Shown here: piece by piece, positions 27,051 to 35,717 of the stretch | Position numbering within the stretch: position 1 is the stretch's first letter | Layout of the letters: each line of letters starts with the position of its first letter | Assembly: GCF_049340185.1 (NCBI RefSeq) | Contig: NZ_JBMPPC010000003.1 | Location: 372,001-436,000, forward strand | Direction of reading: 5' to 3' | Source: Undibacterium sp049340185 | GTDB lineage: Bacteria > Pseudomonadota > Gammaproteobacteria > Burkholderiales > Burkholderiaceae_D | DNA: 64,000 bases | Notes under the pieces: model-generated | Database searches by the model: none | The model's input: only the letters and a program-made list of their open reading frames with translations | Told to the model about the DNA's origin: nothing | Program-made: the position numbers and the translations under genes

Positions 27051-27436
27051 ATGACTGAAGAAACATCAATCCTGCAAGGTTCTTGTCACTGCGGTGCTGT
27101 GCGCCTGACCTTACCTTACCTTCAATGCCGGAGACGGCAATAAAATGCAACTGTTCTTTATGCCGACGCCTAGGCGGTCTGTGGGCGTACTATCCGTTCG
27201 GCACGGTACAAATTGTGGGTCATCCTGAAAATACAACCGACTACGTCTGGGGAGACAAGACCCTGAGAACCGTCCGATGCAAAACCTGCGGATGTCCAAC
27301 GCATTGGGAGCCTATTGAAGGGAAGCTAGGGGATAGGCATGGTGTGAACTTAAGCAATTTTACACCTCACCTGCAAGAGTCGGTCCAAGTGCGCTACTTC
27401 GACGGAGCGGATACCTGGACTTTTATTGACCGTTAA
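27051..27436 (+). pseudogene. GFA-family (glutathione-dependent formaldehyde-activating-like) gene, frameshifted
   Basis: The ATG at 27051 behind AGGAG starts MTEETSILQGSCHCGAVRLT, the usual GFA N-terminus with zinc cysteines, but runs into a stop after 30 codons. The +2 frame then carries the rest: KCNCSLCRRLGG, CKTCGCPTHWEP and the C-terminus to 27436. The break lies at three tandem copies of ACCTT (27108-27122); with two copies the frame is continuous and gives about 127 residues, the normal family length. All zinc-ligand cysteines are otherwise intact, so the event is recent or reversible. Confidence 0.8.
27108..27122. repeat. 5-bp tandem repeat ACCTT x3 at the GFA frameshift
   Basis: Copies at 27108-27112, 27113-27117 and 27118-27122; loss of one restores the GFA reading frame. 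Confidence 0.85.
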
Positions 27437-27614
27437 CGTCTGTTGACAAGTGGTTGATCCTCTGAGGCGTTCCTAGGCCTCAGATTCTTCGTGGTCGCAA
27501 GATAGTTGGTGCAAGTGTGTCCCTGGTGCTAGGTTAATTTATTTTTTGTCATTCAACTAAATTGGCAGAACTACAGCGAGTATATAAATAAAAAAATCCA
27601 TTCAAAATTTGAAT

Positions 27615-28040
27615 TTATTTTGCCTTTTGCGGTGTATCGGGCAAATCAAGATTCTTATTTAATTCTCCTGCTTTTCCTGCGGCCTTCGTTTCTGCTGTTA
27701 CTTCGGCACGTGTTTTTCCGGTATTTTTATCCGTTTTCATTGGAATCGGATCGAGATCCAGATTCTTGGTCGCTGTGCCACTCTTCACCGCAGTGCGAGC
27801 TTCTGCTTTCACCTCTGCACGTGTTCTCCCCGTAGTTTTATCTGCTTTACCTGGAATCGGATCCAAGTCTTGGTTCTTATTCAATTCTCCAGATTTTCTT
27901 GCTGCTTTGATTTCTTCTTTGACTTCGGCTTTGGTCTTTCCTGTTGATGCCGTTGCCACACTTGCGGGGGCAGTTTGTGCTGATACTGCCGATACAAAAA
28001 TAGCGAGTGGGAGCGCTAATACAAAAATAGTTTTATTCAT
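27615..28040 (-). CDS. secreted DUF4148-like repeat protein
   Basis: 141 residues. Signal peptide to SAVSAQTAPA; then three copies of a unit of about 33-35 residues, each starting GKT(K/R)AEVK or GRTRAEVK and ending NKNxDLDPIP or a variant. KTRAEV followed by a helix is the DUF4148 signature of short periplasmic proteins that are common in Burkholderiales. No function is known. It is divergent from the kinase-TPR gene. Confidence 0.75.
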   Translation of the reverse strand: MNKTIFVLALPLAIFVSAVSAQTAPASVATASTGKTKAEVKEEIKAARKSGELNKNQDLDPIPGKADKTTGRTRAEVKAEARTAVKSGTATKNLDLDPIPMKTDKNTGKTRAEVTAETKAAGKAGELNKNLDLPDTPQKAK

Positions 28041-28436
28041 TTTTTTCTTCCTGGATGGTTGTGGACTACGACAAAACAGTGATTTCCTGAGTGGCTGACT
28101 TTATTTAAGCGACCTATTATTTATATCTGGTTTTTGTATTGATTTATGTGCGCTGTGCCACAGAAGAGAAAATTCTGCTCACTGCCTTATTCTCTGTTAA
28201 GCAAGTGGTTGCTATGATTTTTGCGTTTTGAGGAGGCTAAAAAACGTATTGGCTTGGATGAATTAAATTGTCTCATTTTCTACTTTTGTTATGCCAATGA
28301 CGTGTAAAATAGGCAATAAGTTGAGTATTGGCAATGTTTGGTTTTGTACAAATCGGCGATTGCCCTTGTAGCGCTGGGAGTGGTTCAAATAAGACTGAAA
28401 ATTTTTTATATTCAGAACATAGGGACATGGTCGGCA
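28041..28436. other. divergent regulatory region before the kinase-TPR gene
   Basis: AT-rich, no gene recognised. An in-frame TTG at 28338 extends the kinase frame by 33 codons, but the added residues do not look like kinase sequence. No good sigma-54 or sigma-70 promoter was found by eye. Confidence 0.5.
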
Positions 28437-30629
28437 ATGACTGCATCGAAATTCCAGCTTGAGCCTGGCAAGGCGTCAGGCGTCACTTCAACCGGTTTGA
28501 TACGCCTGAGTCATTACGAGATTCGTGCTTGTCTCGGGGAGGGCGGCTTCGGTGAGGTTTATGAAGCCTGGGATAGCAAACTCTGTCGTAGTGTCGCAAT
28601 CAAGCGGTTAAAAAACCTGTCAACGGATCAGCATCCTGAAGGTTTGATCAAAGAGGCGCGTTTAGCGGCTTCGTTACAGCATGCTGCTTTTGTCAAAATT
28701 CATGCAATAGAAGAAGACGGTGACAGCCAGTCCATTGTCATGGAGCTGGTACCAGGTATCACGCTCAAGGAATGGGTGCAGACACAAGGCGGGCGTCAAT
28801 TACAGGATCAACCGGCTGCATTGGAATTGGTACGCCAGATTGCTGAGGCCATGCAAGAAGCGCACGCCTCGGGGTTGATTCATGGTGATTTAAAACCCTC
28901 AAATCTCATCATTGAACCTTCAGGCAAGGTGCGTATCCTCGACTTCGGTCTGGCCAGCAAAACCGATCCACAAGCCACTAGCTCGCTCAATCAACTTGAT
29001 CCGCAAGGCACCATCGCCTATATGGCACCGGAACGCTTGCTAGGCGCGCAGCCAGCTCCGCAATCGGACATCTATGCGCTGGGTGCCATTTTGTATGAGC
29101 TACTGACAGGCGCGCGTCCTTACGCAGCACTAAGCGGCCTGGCACTGGCAGCGGTGCATATGCAGTCGTCATCCGATAGCTGGAATTATCCTGACACCAT
29201 TTCTCCCGCACTGGTTAAGCTGATCCGTGCAATGACAGCACGCCAACACGGGCATAGGCTGCATAGCATGCAAGAAGTTTGCATTCAGATAGCTGCCCTC
29301 GGTTCGTCAGATAAGTTGCTGATACCCGGACGTGCTACACGGCTAGTGCATCGGTTGCAGCGACTGATTAAAAAACAGCGCATCGTTTTCGGCGCAATGT
29401 TGATCTCTCTCTTGCTTGTTACCGGTATATGGCAACTTACCCCTTATATAGCGACTTTACAAAGTTCGCTGATACCTTATTCACAAGCGCTGGAGATGAA
29501 GAATGGTTTGGCCGCACTCCGGCTTTTTGACAGACCGGGCAGCCTGGATGCTGCCAGCAAGAGCTTCACCACCATACTGGAACACAGCCCGGATAACGCA
29601 GCAGCGGTGGCAGGTCTATCCATGGTGTACAGTTTTCGGTATCTGAGCGACGGGCAGGATGAGATCTGGATGCAGAAGGCTGATGCAAGTGCGCAGCAGG
29701 CTCTGAAATTGAATGACCAGTTGGCATTAAGTCAGATTGCTAAGGCTTGGGTGCTGAATAACCAAGGGAACAGTGAACTCGCACTCTCCGTGATAGAACG
29801 GGCGCTAGCCCTGGATCCGGAAAATATATTTGCATGGTATGGTAAAACGGCAGCACTGACAAAATTACGTCGCTTCGAACAAGCCAAAACGATTGCGAGG
29901 CTGGGCTTGCAGCAGTTTCCGCAAGAGCGAGTCTTTGCAGATGAGTTAGGCGCTATGTATTACGAAGAGGGTGAGTATGCCGCTGCGGAACAGGCCTTCC
30001 GGCTCAGCATACAGATACAGCCGGATGCAGTCTTTGCTTACGCTAATCTCAACGCGACATTATTACGGCTGAATCGTACTGAGGAAGCTTTACAGGTCTT
30101 GCAACAAGGTTTGCAAATACGTCCTAGTGCCCGGCTTTATACCAATTTAGGCAATGCCTTGTTTGTACGTGGCGATTATCTCGCAGCCGCTACTGCGTTT
30201 GAAAATGCGGTGTCACCCGACAAAGGAAATCCGGAAAAATATGTAGGCTGGGCTAATCTGGCCGATACCCTATTGTGGATCCCCGGTCGGACTGAGCAAG
30301 CGCGTAATGCTTATAACAAAGCCAGAGAATTACTGATGCCGCGTTTGGAGCGCGCACCCAATGATGTGACCTTGGTGTCACGGATGGGTTTGTATTCGGC
30401 CAGAGTGGGCGATAAATTAAAGTCTGAAGAATTGATGCGACGTGCAGTGCAACTAGCGCCGAAAAGTGCCGACGTACACTTCCGGGCAGGGCTGGCATAT
30501 GAATTGCTGGGAAACAGAAAACTAGCTTTGGCAGAAATTGCCAGGGCAAAGTCTCTTGGCTATCCAGCCAAGTTAATTGAGGCCGAGCCTGATCTGATAG
30601 AGCTCAGACGCGATCCCTCTTATTTTTAA
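28437..30629 (+). CDS. Ser/Thr protein kinase with membrane helix and TPR domain
   Basis: 730 residues. Kinase domain about 27-290: glycine loop GEGGFGEV, ATP lysine K56 in VAIKRL, catalytic loop HGDLKPSN (149-156) and DFG (169-171), then GTIAYMAPERLLG. HGD in place of HRD makes it a non-RD kinase, so activation-loop phosphorylation is less likely to be its switch. A transmembrane helix at about 315-334 separates it from a TPR-rich C-terminal half (about 380-715) that would be periplasmic. It is followed after 27 bp by a small gene and then, convergently, by an FHA-sigma-54 activator, a likely target. Confidence 0.88.
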   Translation: MTASKFQLEPGKASGVTSTGLIRLSHYEIRACLGEGGFGEVYEAWDSKLCRSVAIKRLKNLSTDQHPEGLIKEARLAASLQHAAFVKIHAIEEDGDSQSIVMELVPGITLKEWVQTQGGRQLQDQPAALELVRQIAEAMQEAHASGLIHGDLKPSNLIIEPSGKVRILDFGLASKTDPQATSSLNQLDPQGTIAYMAPERLLGAQPAPQSDIYALGAILYELLTGARPYAALSGLALAAVHMQSSSDSWNYPDTISPALVKLIRAMTARQHGHRLHSMQEVCIQIAALGSSDKLLIPGRATRLVHRLQRLIKKQRIVFGAMLISLLLVTGIWQLTPYIATLQSSLIPYSQALEMKNGLAALRLFDRPGSLDAASKSFTTILEHSPDNAAAVAGLSMVYSFRYLSDGQDEIWMQKADASAQQALKLNDQLALSQIAKAWVLNNQGNSELALSVIERALALDPENIFAWYGKTAALTKLRRFEQAKTIARLGLQQFPQERVFADELGAMYYEEGEYAAAEQAFRLSIQIQPDAVFAYANLNATLLRLNRTEEALQVLQQGLQIRPSARLYTNLGNALFVRGDYLAAATAFENAVSPDKGNPEKYVGWANLADTLLWIPGRTEQARNAYNKARELLMPRLERAPNDVTLVSRMGLYSARVGDKLKSEELMRRAVQLAPKSADVHFRAGLAYELLGNRKLALAEIARAKSLGYPAKLIEAEPDLIELRRDPSYF

Positions 30630-30656
30630 TCGCAGGCATTTTTTTGGGACTTTATC

Positions 30657-31052
30657 ATGATTGCATATCGTTTTTTAGTCGACTTATCTATTGGCGGCCC
30701 TACGCCACCCTATCAGGTGATTAGCGGTGATTTTCATTTGCCGGCGAACACCATGCCTCCTTTGTTTAATCCGGGTGATAGCTTGCAATTTGAATTTATC
30801 GGACGTAATACTCAAGCGTGCAAGCTCTATGCACGTCCTCTGGAAGCTAGCGAGGAACCGGCACCGTTTAAAGACGACCAATGGAGTATCAACCTGGAGA
30901 ATGGGCAAGTGGTCACCATAGGTAAACGTTTGGGTTTTTGGACCTTTACCATCGCTGGCACCTACGATGCAATCATCACTACTGGATTGCTAGTGAAAAT
31001 GCCTTTCCTGGTCGATCCCGAATGTGAGGTTGGTTCTGGTATCCGGGCATAA
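30657..31052 (+). CDS. small protein of unknown function next to the kinase
   Basis: 131 residues, no signal peptide or membrane helix, predicted beta-rich (MIAYRFLVDLSIGGP, DSLQFEFIGRNTQ, GFWTFTIAGTYDA). No family recognised. It lies 27 bp behind the kinase-TPR gene on the same strand and is very likely co-transcribed. It may be a cytosolic partner of the kinase or a component of the peptide locus. Confidence 0.6.
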   Translation: MIAYRFLVDLSIGGPTPPYQVISGDFHLPANTMPPLFNPGDSLQFEFIGRNTQACKLYARPLEASEEPAPFKDDQWSINLENGQVVTIGKRLGFWTFTIAGTYDAIITTGLLVKMPFLVDPECEVGSGIRA

Positions 31053-31307
31053 ACTTGTTGAAGTCATTCATGTTCAGCGCTGCTAATTCATTCGAAACTT
31101 GTCAGAATGGGGTAATGAAATTAGGCGTCACACACATTAGTCATATACGTGACAAGTGACACAATTCTGGTTCAATAAAGCCACGTATGAAAAATGAAGT
31201 CGTCTCATTCACTATGCTGTCAGGCGCAGTTAAGTGTTATCTGAGAAAGGTACTTTTTGAAGGTGACTGACAGTCTTGAATGGCGGATCAAACGGGATCA
31301 GGTGGCT

Positions 31308-32840
31308 TTACTCCAATAAGCCAAGTCCGCGCAAATGACGCCGTAAAGCTTCACTCGGTGTTCTTAGCATTGATGCACAGCGTTCTACAACGCCAGCGTT
31401 GGTCTCCAGCGCCTGGCGTATCTCTTCTTCCGGAATTTGTTCAGCTCGTCTGATCTGCGTGTGTGTTTCAAGCAGTTTGTACATTGAAGGACGCGAAATT
31501 CCTAACTCTTGTGCTGCGGCCTTGATGCGCCAATCGTTATGTTCCATCGCAGCCAAAATCGTTTGCTCACCGAGTTCGGCCGGTTTTTTATGATGTGCTT
31601 TGGATGCCGGCATCGGGGGTGCCGGCTCTGATTTTAATTCGCGGCTATCGCTACGGCTGCGCTCTGATTGTGCCCTCACTAAATTGTCAAAACTAACGGC
31701 CTCACCCATTTGTAAGGCAAGGACAGCGCGCTTCAGGACATGGGCCAGTTGGCGTATATTGCCTGGCCAGTCGTAGTTGGCCAGTTGCGTAATTAAGGAT
31801 GTTGGTAAGCTGATGGCGGCGTCTGCAACTTGCAGTGGCACGCTGGAATTTAACAGGTGCACAATCAACACGCCGATGTCTTCACGTCTGGCACGCAGGG
31901 GCGGCAGGTGAATGACAAAACTTTCTAGCCGTCGTAACAGTGCTTGATTAAAAGACCCGCTATCAAGATCTTGATCCGTGGCGGCAATGATACGCGCGCT
32001 TGAATGTTGATCCTTATGCGCACCCAATGGGCGGTAATCGCCACCTTCCAATACTCTCAGCAACATCGGCTGCACCGTGGATGGTGTATTGCCGATTTCA
32101 TCAAGAAATAAAGTTGCGCCCTCCGCTTCGGCAAACAAGCCTTTACGCGTTGTTTGTGCTCCGGTGTAAGCCCCTTTTACTGCGCCAAATAAATCTGCTG
32201 CTGCCAGTGATTCATTCAGCGCCGCCATATTGACCGTCACCAAATCTGTCGATGTGCGTTTGCTGAGCGCATGAATTGCGCGCGCGGCGATTTCTTTACC
32301 TGTCCCTGTTTCACCCAATAGCAAAACAGGGACATCCGTCGCAGCAACCTGATGGATTTTGTCGCGCGCCATGATCGCCGCGCTGCTGACACCGAGCAAA
32401 CCGCTGATAGGATTATTTTTGGGCAGACAACGCATCCAATGTAAGCACACAAGGATGGTTCTGCCTAGTCCAAGAATCTGACCTGCCGCTATATGTTCTG
32501 CACTCAGGTAGCGTGTCTCATGGATTTCGCTGCCATTAAGCTCGACCACCATTCTGCTAGCCGGCAGGAGTATCTCTACGCCATTTGTATTGTCGCGCAC
32601 GATGCGGATGGGATCGCGTGAGACACCGCTATGTCCTAGCGCTAAACCATCTTTGCCAGGTTTACAAAATAAGGGCAAGAAGCGACTAAGTTCAATAAGT
32701 CCGGCACTGTTACCACCCACAAATTGCTCGCCAATACGACTCTGATCCGTATGCCACACGATGGTCAGACCCAATAAAGGATTAGCTCCTTTGCTAATGA
32801 CTTGCATAGGGGAGGTGAGAGTGAAATCGGTGTCTGTCAT
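31308..32840 (-). CDS. sigma-54-dependent activator with FHA-like sensor and doubled Fis-type HTH
   Basis: 510 residues from the ATG at 32840 (an in-frame TTG at 32858 is the alternative). Residues 25-135 look like an FHA domain: HSGVSRDPIRIV, VVELNGSEI and AGQILGLGRTILV, though the usual SxxH histidine is replaced. The AAA+ core has Walker A LGETGTGKE, the sigma-54 contact loop GAYTGA (GAFTGA in most members), Walker B TLFLDEIGN and an arginine-rich end. The C-terminus has a Fis-type helix-turn-helix (ILAAMEHNDWRIKAAAQELG) and a second, similar unit (IRQALETNAGVVERCASMLR). It is divergent from the protease gene, whose promoter it probably drives. Confidence 0.88.
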   Translation of the reverse strand: MTDTDFTLTSPMQVISKGANPLLGLTIVWHTDQSRIGEQFVGGNSAGLIELSRFLPLFCKPGKDGLALGHSGVSRDPIRIVRDNTNGVEILLPASRMVVELNGSEIHETRYLSAEHIAAGQILGLGRTILVCLHWMRCLPKNNPISGLLGVSSAAIMARDKIHQVAATDVPVLLLGETGTGKEIAARAIHALSKRTSTDLVTVNMAALNESLAAADLFGAVKGAYTGAQTTRKGLFAEAEGATLFLDEIGNTPSTVQPMLLRVLEGGDYRPLGAHKDQHSSARIIAATDQDLDSGSFNQALLRRLESFVIHLPPLRARREDIGVLIVHLLNSSVPLQVADAAISLPTSLITQLANYDWPGNIRQLAHVLKRAVLALQMGEAVSFDNLVRAQSERSRSDSRELKSEPAPPMPASKAHHKKPAELGEQTILAAMEHNDWRIKAAAQELGISRPSMYKLLETHTQIRRAEQIPEEEIRQALETNAGVVERCASMLRTPSEALRRHLRGLGLLE

Positions 32841-32980
32841 AGGGGGGCTAGTTACCAATACTACGTAATGAAACGATTTTGCAATGCTGCCAAGCCAGTT
32901 ATTCCACGATTTAGCCCTTGCGCTTCCGGCGCTGCCGGTGCGCCAATTTGCTTACCAAGGATAAAAATGCAAATGAATTA

Positions 32981-33018
32981 TTTACATGTAAAAAAATCAC
33001 TATTGACATGTAAATAGT
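32981..33018. promoter_or_regulatory. two dyads, probable activator-binding sites (UAS)
   Basis: TTTACATGTAAA (32981-32992) is a perfect palindrome. The second, at 32999-33018, is a 20-bp dyad with a single mismatched pair around the same ACATGT core. Their centres are 22 bp apart, two helical turns, so both face the same side of the DNA. They lie about 91 and 113 bp before the predicted start of transcription, the normal distance for enhancer sites of sigma-54 activators. Confidence 0.65.
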
Positions 33019-33072
33019 TGCTCATCTTACACAAAATTGACCAAAAATTCATAAAAACCCGTGTTTATCTGT

Positions 33073-33088
33073 TGGCATGTGATTTGCA
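33073..33088 (+). promoter_or_regulatory. sigma-54 promoter of the protease gene
   Basis: TGGCATG (33073-33079) and TTGCA (33084-33088) are separated by four bases; the invariant GG and GC are exactly 10 bp apart, as required for -24/-12 promoters. The predicted start is near 33099, about 90 bp before the protease start codon. Confidence 0.78.
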
Positions 33089-33186
33089 AACATAGCTATA
33101 AAAAATAGCAACGGAATGTTTTCAGATAAGTACGGGCTAAGACTCAATTTTTTGATTCAGGCACGTAGTTCATCTGGAAAGCAGGA

Positions 33187-35193
33187 ATGCAAATGACCCT
33201 CGGTCAAAGCCTGCCCAATTTGTCGAATGAATTTCTCTGGAGTCACGTAGTGAATAAAAATAACCCTCACTTGTCGCCGTTGCCGAATACCAGCAATCAC
33301 GGCTTACTACACGGCTTCGACGTCATATGGCAAATGACAAAAGGCACATCTGACATCTGTGTTGCGGTACTGGATGGTTCCGTCGATCTCACGCATCCTT
33401 GTTTTGCCGGTGCCAATCTTGAAGTCATCGAGACCATGGCATCTGATTCTAGTCATACGACTCTGGCATCGGAACATGGTACGCATACAGCCAGCATCAT
33501 CTTTGGCCAGCCTGATAGTCCGGTCGTTGGTTTTGCCCCGCATTGCCGGGGTTTGATTGTACCTATCTTTTCAGATGCGCCTAATGGTGGTCTTGTGCCT
33601 TGCAGTCAAATTGATTTGGCACGCGCTATTACACAAGCGGTTGAGCATGGCGCGCACATTATCAATGTCAGCGGCGGTCAGTTATCTGACACCGGAGAAG
33701 CGGATGCACTACTGCTAAATGCAATCAATCTTTGCAAAGAAAAAAACGTTTTACTCGTTGCCGCCGCCGGTAATGATGGTTGCGAATGTCTGCATATCCC
33801 CGCATCTATATCACCAACTTTGGTTGTTGGTGCATTAGATCAAAGAGGGAAACCGATGAGCGTTAGCAACTGGGCTAAAGGCTATCAGCATCGCGGCATT
33901 ATGGCTGTCGGTGCCAATATCCTGGGCGCATTGCCCGGCGGTCGGACCGGATTAAAAAGTGGCACTAGCTTTGCCACACCCATTGTGTCGTCGGTCGCAG
34001 CACTGCTGTTGAGCCGGCAACCCCAACATGGGGATCGCCCTGATCCCCGTGGCGTTTGCGCTGCACTCTTGCAAAGCGCAATACGTTGCAACACTAACGG
34101 TGATATCGACTGTCGCCGCCTTTTGACGGGGACATTACATGTTCTTGGCGCATTACAACTTATCCTTAGGAGGAAAATTATTATGTCTGAAGAAAACTTG
34201 GTTGAAGCAAGCGATACCTTGAGTAGTGTTGCTGCATCCGAATACCACAATCCAATAAACATCGTCGCCACAGAGGTGATGTCATCTGCAGCGGTGGCAT
34301 TCAATCCCGGCCAGGCTTCCCTGACGCCAATTCAGTCAGTGATGCCATCAGATTGTGGTTGTGGCGGAACCACTGCCACCACTAAATCCGGCCCAGCCCT
34401 GGTCTACGCTTTGGGAACAATTGGCATCGACTTCGGAACCGAGGCGCGACGAGATTCGTTTGCGCAAGCGATGCCTGCTAATGCAAATAATCCAAATGAT
34501 CCCAACCAATTACTAGATTTTTTGGCTAAAAATCCTTACTACAAACAGTCTCTGATCTGGACGCTCAGTCTCGATGCCACACCAATTTATGCGATTGTCC
34601 CGACAGGACCTTATGCACTTGATGCTTATGAAAAATTATTCGATGCGTTGACTGGCACGATCGGTCCGCTCAAAAACATCTTGATGAATTCTTTTCCAGG
34701 CGTTGTTCTTGGTAGCGTGAAACTGATGTCCGGCCAAGTCGTTCCTTTAATTGAGCCCGCCGTGCGTGGCATTTTTAGCTGGAATATCGATGAACTGTGC
34801 CAAATGGTTTTTGGCGCCTCGCCCGCAGCAGGAGATGTCGCGTTCACAAAATATCAGGTCGATGTCACACGAATGACAGATTACCTGAACCGTATTTATT
34901 ACAGCTATCGCAATTTGGGTATAAGCGGTGCCGACCGCGCCTTAAATTATGCTGCGACAAATGCGATACAAGCCGCTTTGGTATTCGAAAAAACCGGTGA
35001 CATGGAATTGGATGCCATCACGGTTGAAAAAAGTCCTATCTGTCGGCCAGGTTCAGAGTGCTACGACATTGTCATGAGATTTTTTACTCCCGCCAACATG
35101 AACGTTGCTCGCGTAGCGATGCGTTTCGGTGTCGACGTCAGCGATGTCATTCCAGTGACTGTCGGCACTATACGTCACTGGTCCGAACGCTGA
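33187..35193 (+). CDS. subtilisin-like protease with PatG-type C-terminal domains (RiPP maturation)
   Basis: 668 residues. The S8 domain (about 45-320) has Asp63 (VAVLDGSVDLTHP), His97 (EHGTHTASI), oxyanion Asn196 (AAAGNDG) and Ser261 (SGTSFATPIVSS). There is no signal peptide, so it acts in the cytosol like the cyanobactin proteases PatA and PatG. The C-terminal half matches PatG: VYALGTIGIDFGTEARRDSF (about 408-427) and the closing VDVSDVIPVTVGTIRHW. A CGCGG motif sits in the linker. The start may be the Met at codon 3 (33193), which has better spacing from AGGA. A second ribosome-binding site inside the gene may give a separate C-terminal protein. Two candidate substrate peptides follow. 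Confidence 0.85.
   Translation: MQMTLGQSLPNLSNEFLWSHVVNKNNPHLSPLPNTSNHGLLHGFDVIWQMTKGTSDICVAVLDGSVDLTHPCFAGANLEVIETMASDSSHTTLASEHGTHTASIIFGQPDSPVVGFAPHCRGLIVPIFSDAPNGGLVPCSQIDLARAITQAVEHGAHIINVSGGQLSDTGEADALLLNAINLCKEKNVLLVAAAGNDGCECLHIPASISPTLVVGALDQRGKPMSVSNWAKGYQHRGIMAVGANILGALPGGRTGLKSGTSFATPIVSSVAALLLSRQPQHGDRPDPRGVCAALLQSAIRCNTNGDIDCRRLLTGTLHVLGALQLILRRKIIMSEENLVEASDTLSSVAASEYHNPINIVATEVMSSAAVAFNPGQASLTPIQSVMPSDCGCGGTTATTKSGPALVYALGTIGIDFGTEARRDSFAQAMPANANNPNDPNQLLDFLAKNPYYKQSLIWTLSLDATPIYAIVPTGPYALDAYEKLFDALTGTIGPLKNILMNSFPGVVLGSVKLMSGQVVPLIEPAVRGIFSWNIDELCQMVFGASPAAGDVAFTKYQVDVTRMTDYLNRIYYSYRNLGISGADRALNYAATNAIQAALVFEKTGDMELDAITVEKSPICRPGSECYDIVMRFFTPANMNVARVAMRFGVDVSDVIPVTVGTIRHWSER
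34168..34185 (+). promoter_or_regulatory. internal Shine-Dalgarno and start codon within the protease gene
   Basis: A perfect AGGAGG (34168-34173) stands nine bases before an in-frame ATG (34183-34185, codon 333), exactly at the junction between the S8 and PatG-like domains. It is stronger than the site of the gene itself. It would yield a 336-residue protein starting MSEENLVEAS. Confidence 0.6.
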
Positions 35194-35397
35194 CATAAGC
35201 GAGCTAGCCCGCTTCATTGGGTTACCTCAACTTCTTATCGAATTATCGAATTGTTGATGTGCGTGAATTGACATTAAAAAATGTACTCACGTATGTCTGC
35301 AAACGGTCGTTAGCGGGAAGCGATCTCTATCGTACCGGTTGGTACATTCACATCAATTGCCGTCTCCCGCAGCGGCTATATTCGAAAGAGAACTGAA

Positions 35398-35574
35398 ATG
35401 AAAAATCTGCCACTTCAAGCATTGCCTGTGCAACGTTCTATCAGCACATCGAGTATCAGTCAAAGCGTCGCTCCTTCGGGCATCGCCTGCACTATTTGCC
35501 AAACAGGCTGCAGCCTCTTAAGCGGTTTAGCACAAACCATTTGTATGGCTGGCTGCGCAGCGACAGTTTGCTAA
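35398..35574 (+). CDS. putative RiPP precursor peptide A
   Basis: 58 residues, behind AAAGAGAA. The leader MKNLPLQALPVQRS (1-14) is almost identical to that of peptide B and fits the LPxQxxPVxR pattern of the cyanobactin precursor PatE. At 24-27, VAPS resembles the PatE protease recognition motif GVEPS. The predicted core from Gly28 holds all six cysteines (31, 34, 38, 49, 53, 58): GIACTICQTGCSLLSGLAQT then ICMAGCAATVC. It is hydrophobic, without charged residues. Product and modifications are unknown. Confidence 0.75.
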   Translation: MKNLPLQALPVQRSISTSSISQSVAPSGIACTICQTGCSLLSGLAQTICMAGCAATVC

Positions 35575-35628
35575 AAATGTCGCGTTTTTAGTATCAACTT
35601 TGGCGATGCTGAACTAAGTCAGTATGAG

Positions 35629-35645
35629 AAGCGAATTCGCTTTTT
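35629..35645 (+). terminator. terminator-like hairpin after peptide A
   Basis: AAGCGAATTCGCTT (35629-35642) is a perfect 14-bp palindrome followed by T residues to 35645. The short stem suggests partial rather than complete termination before the next gene. Confidence 0.55.
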
Positions 35646-35717
35646 ACCCTTTCCTCATTTTGCATTGCCAATAAAAACTGAATAAGCAGAAATCACAATA
35701 TTTTATGAGGTTAAATT

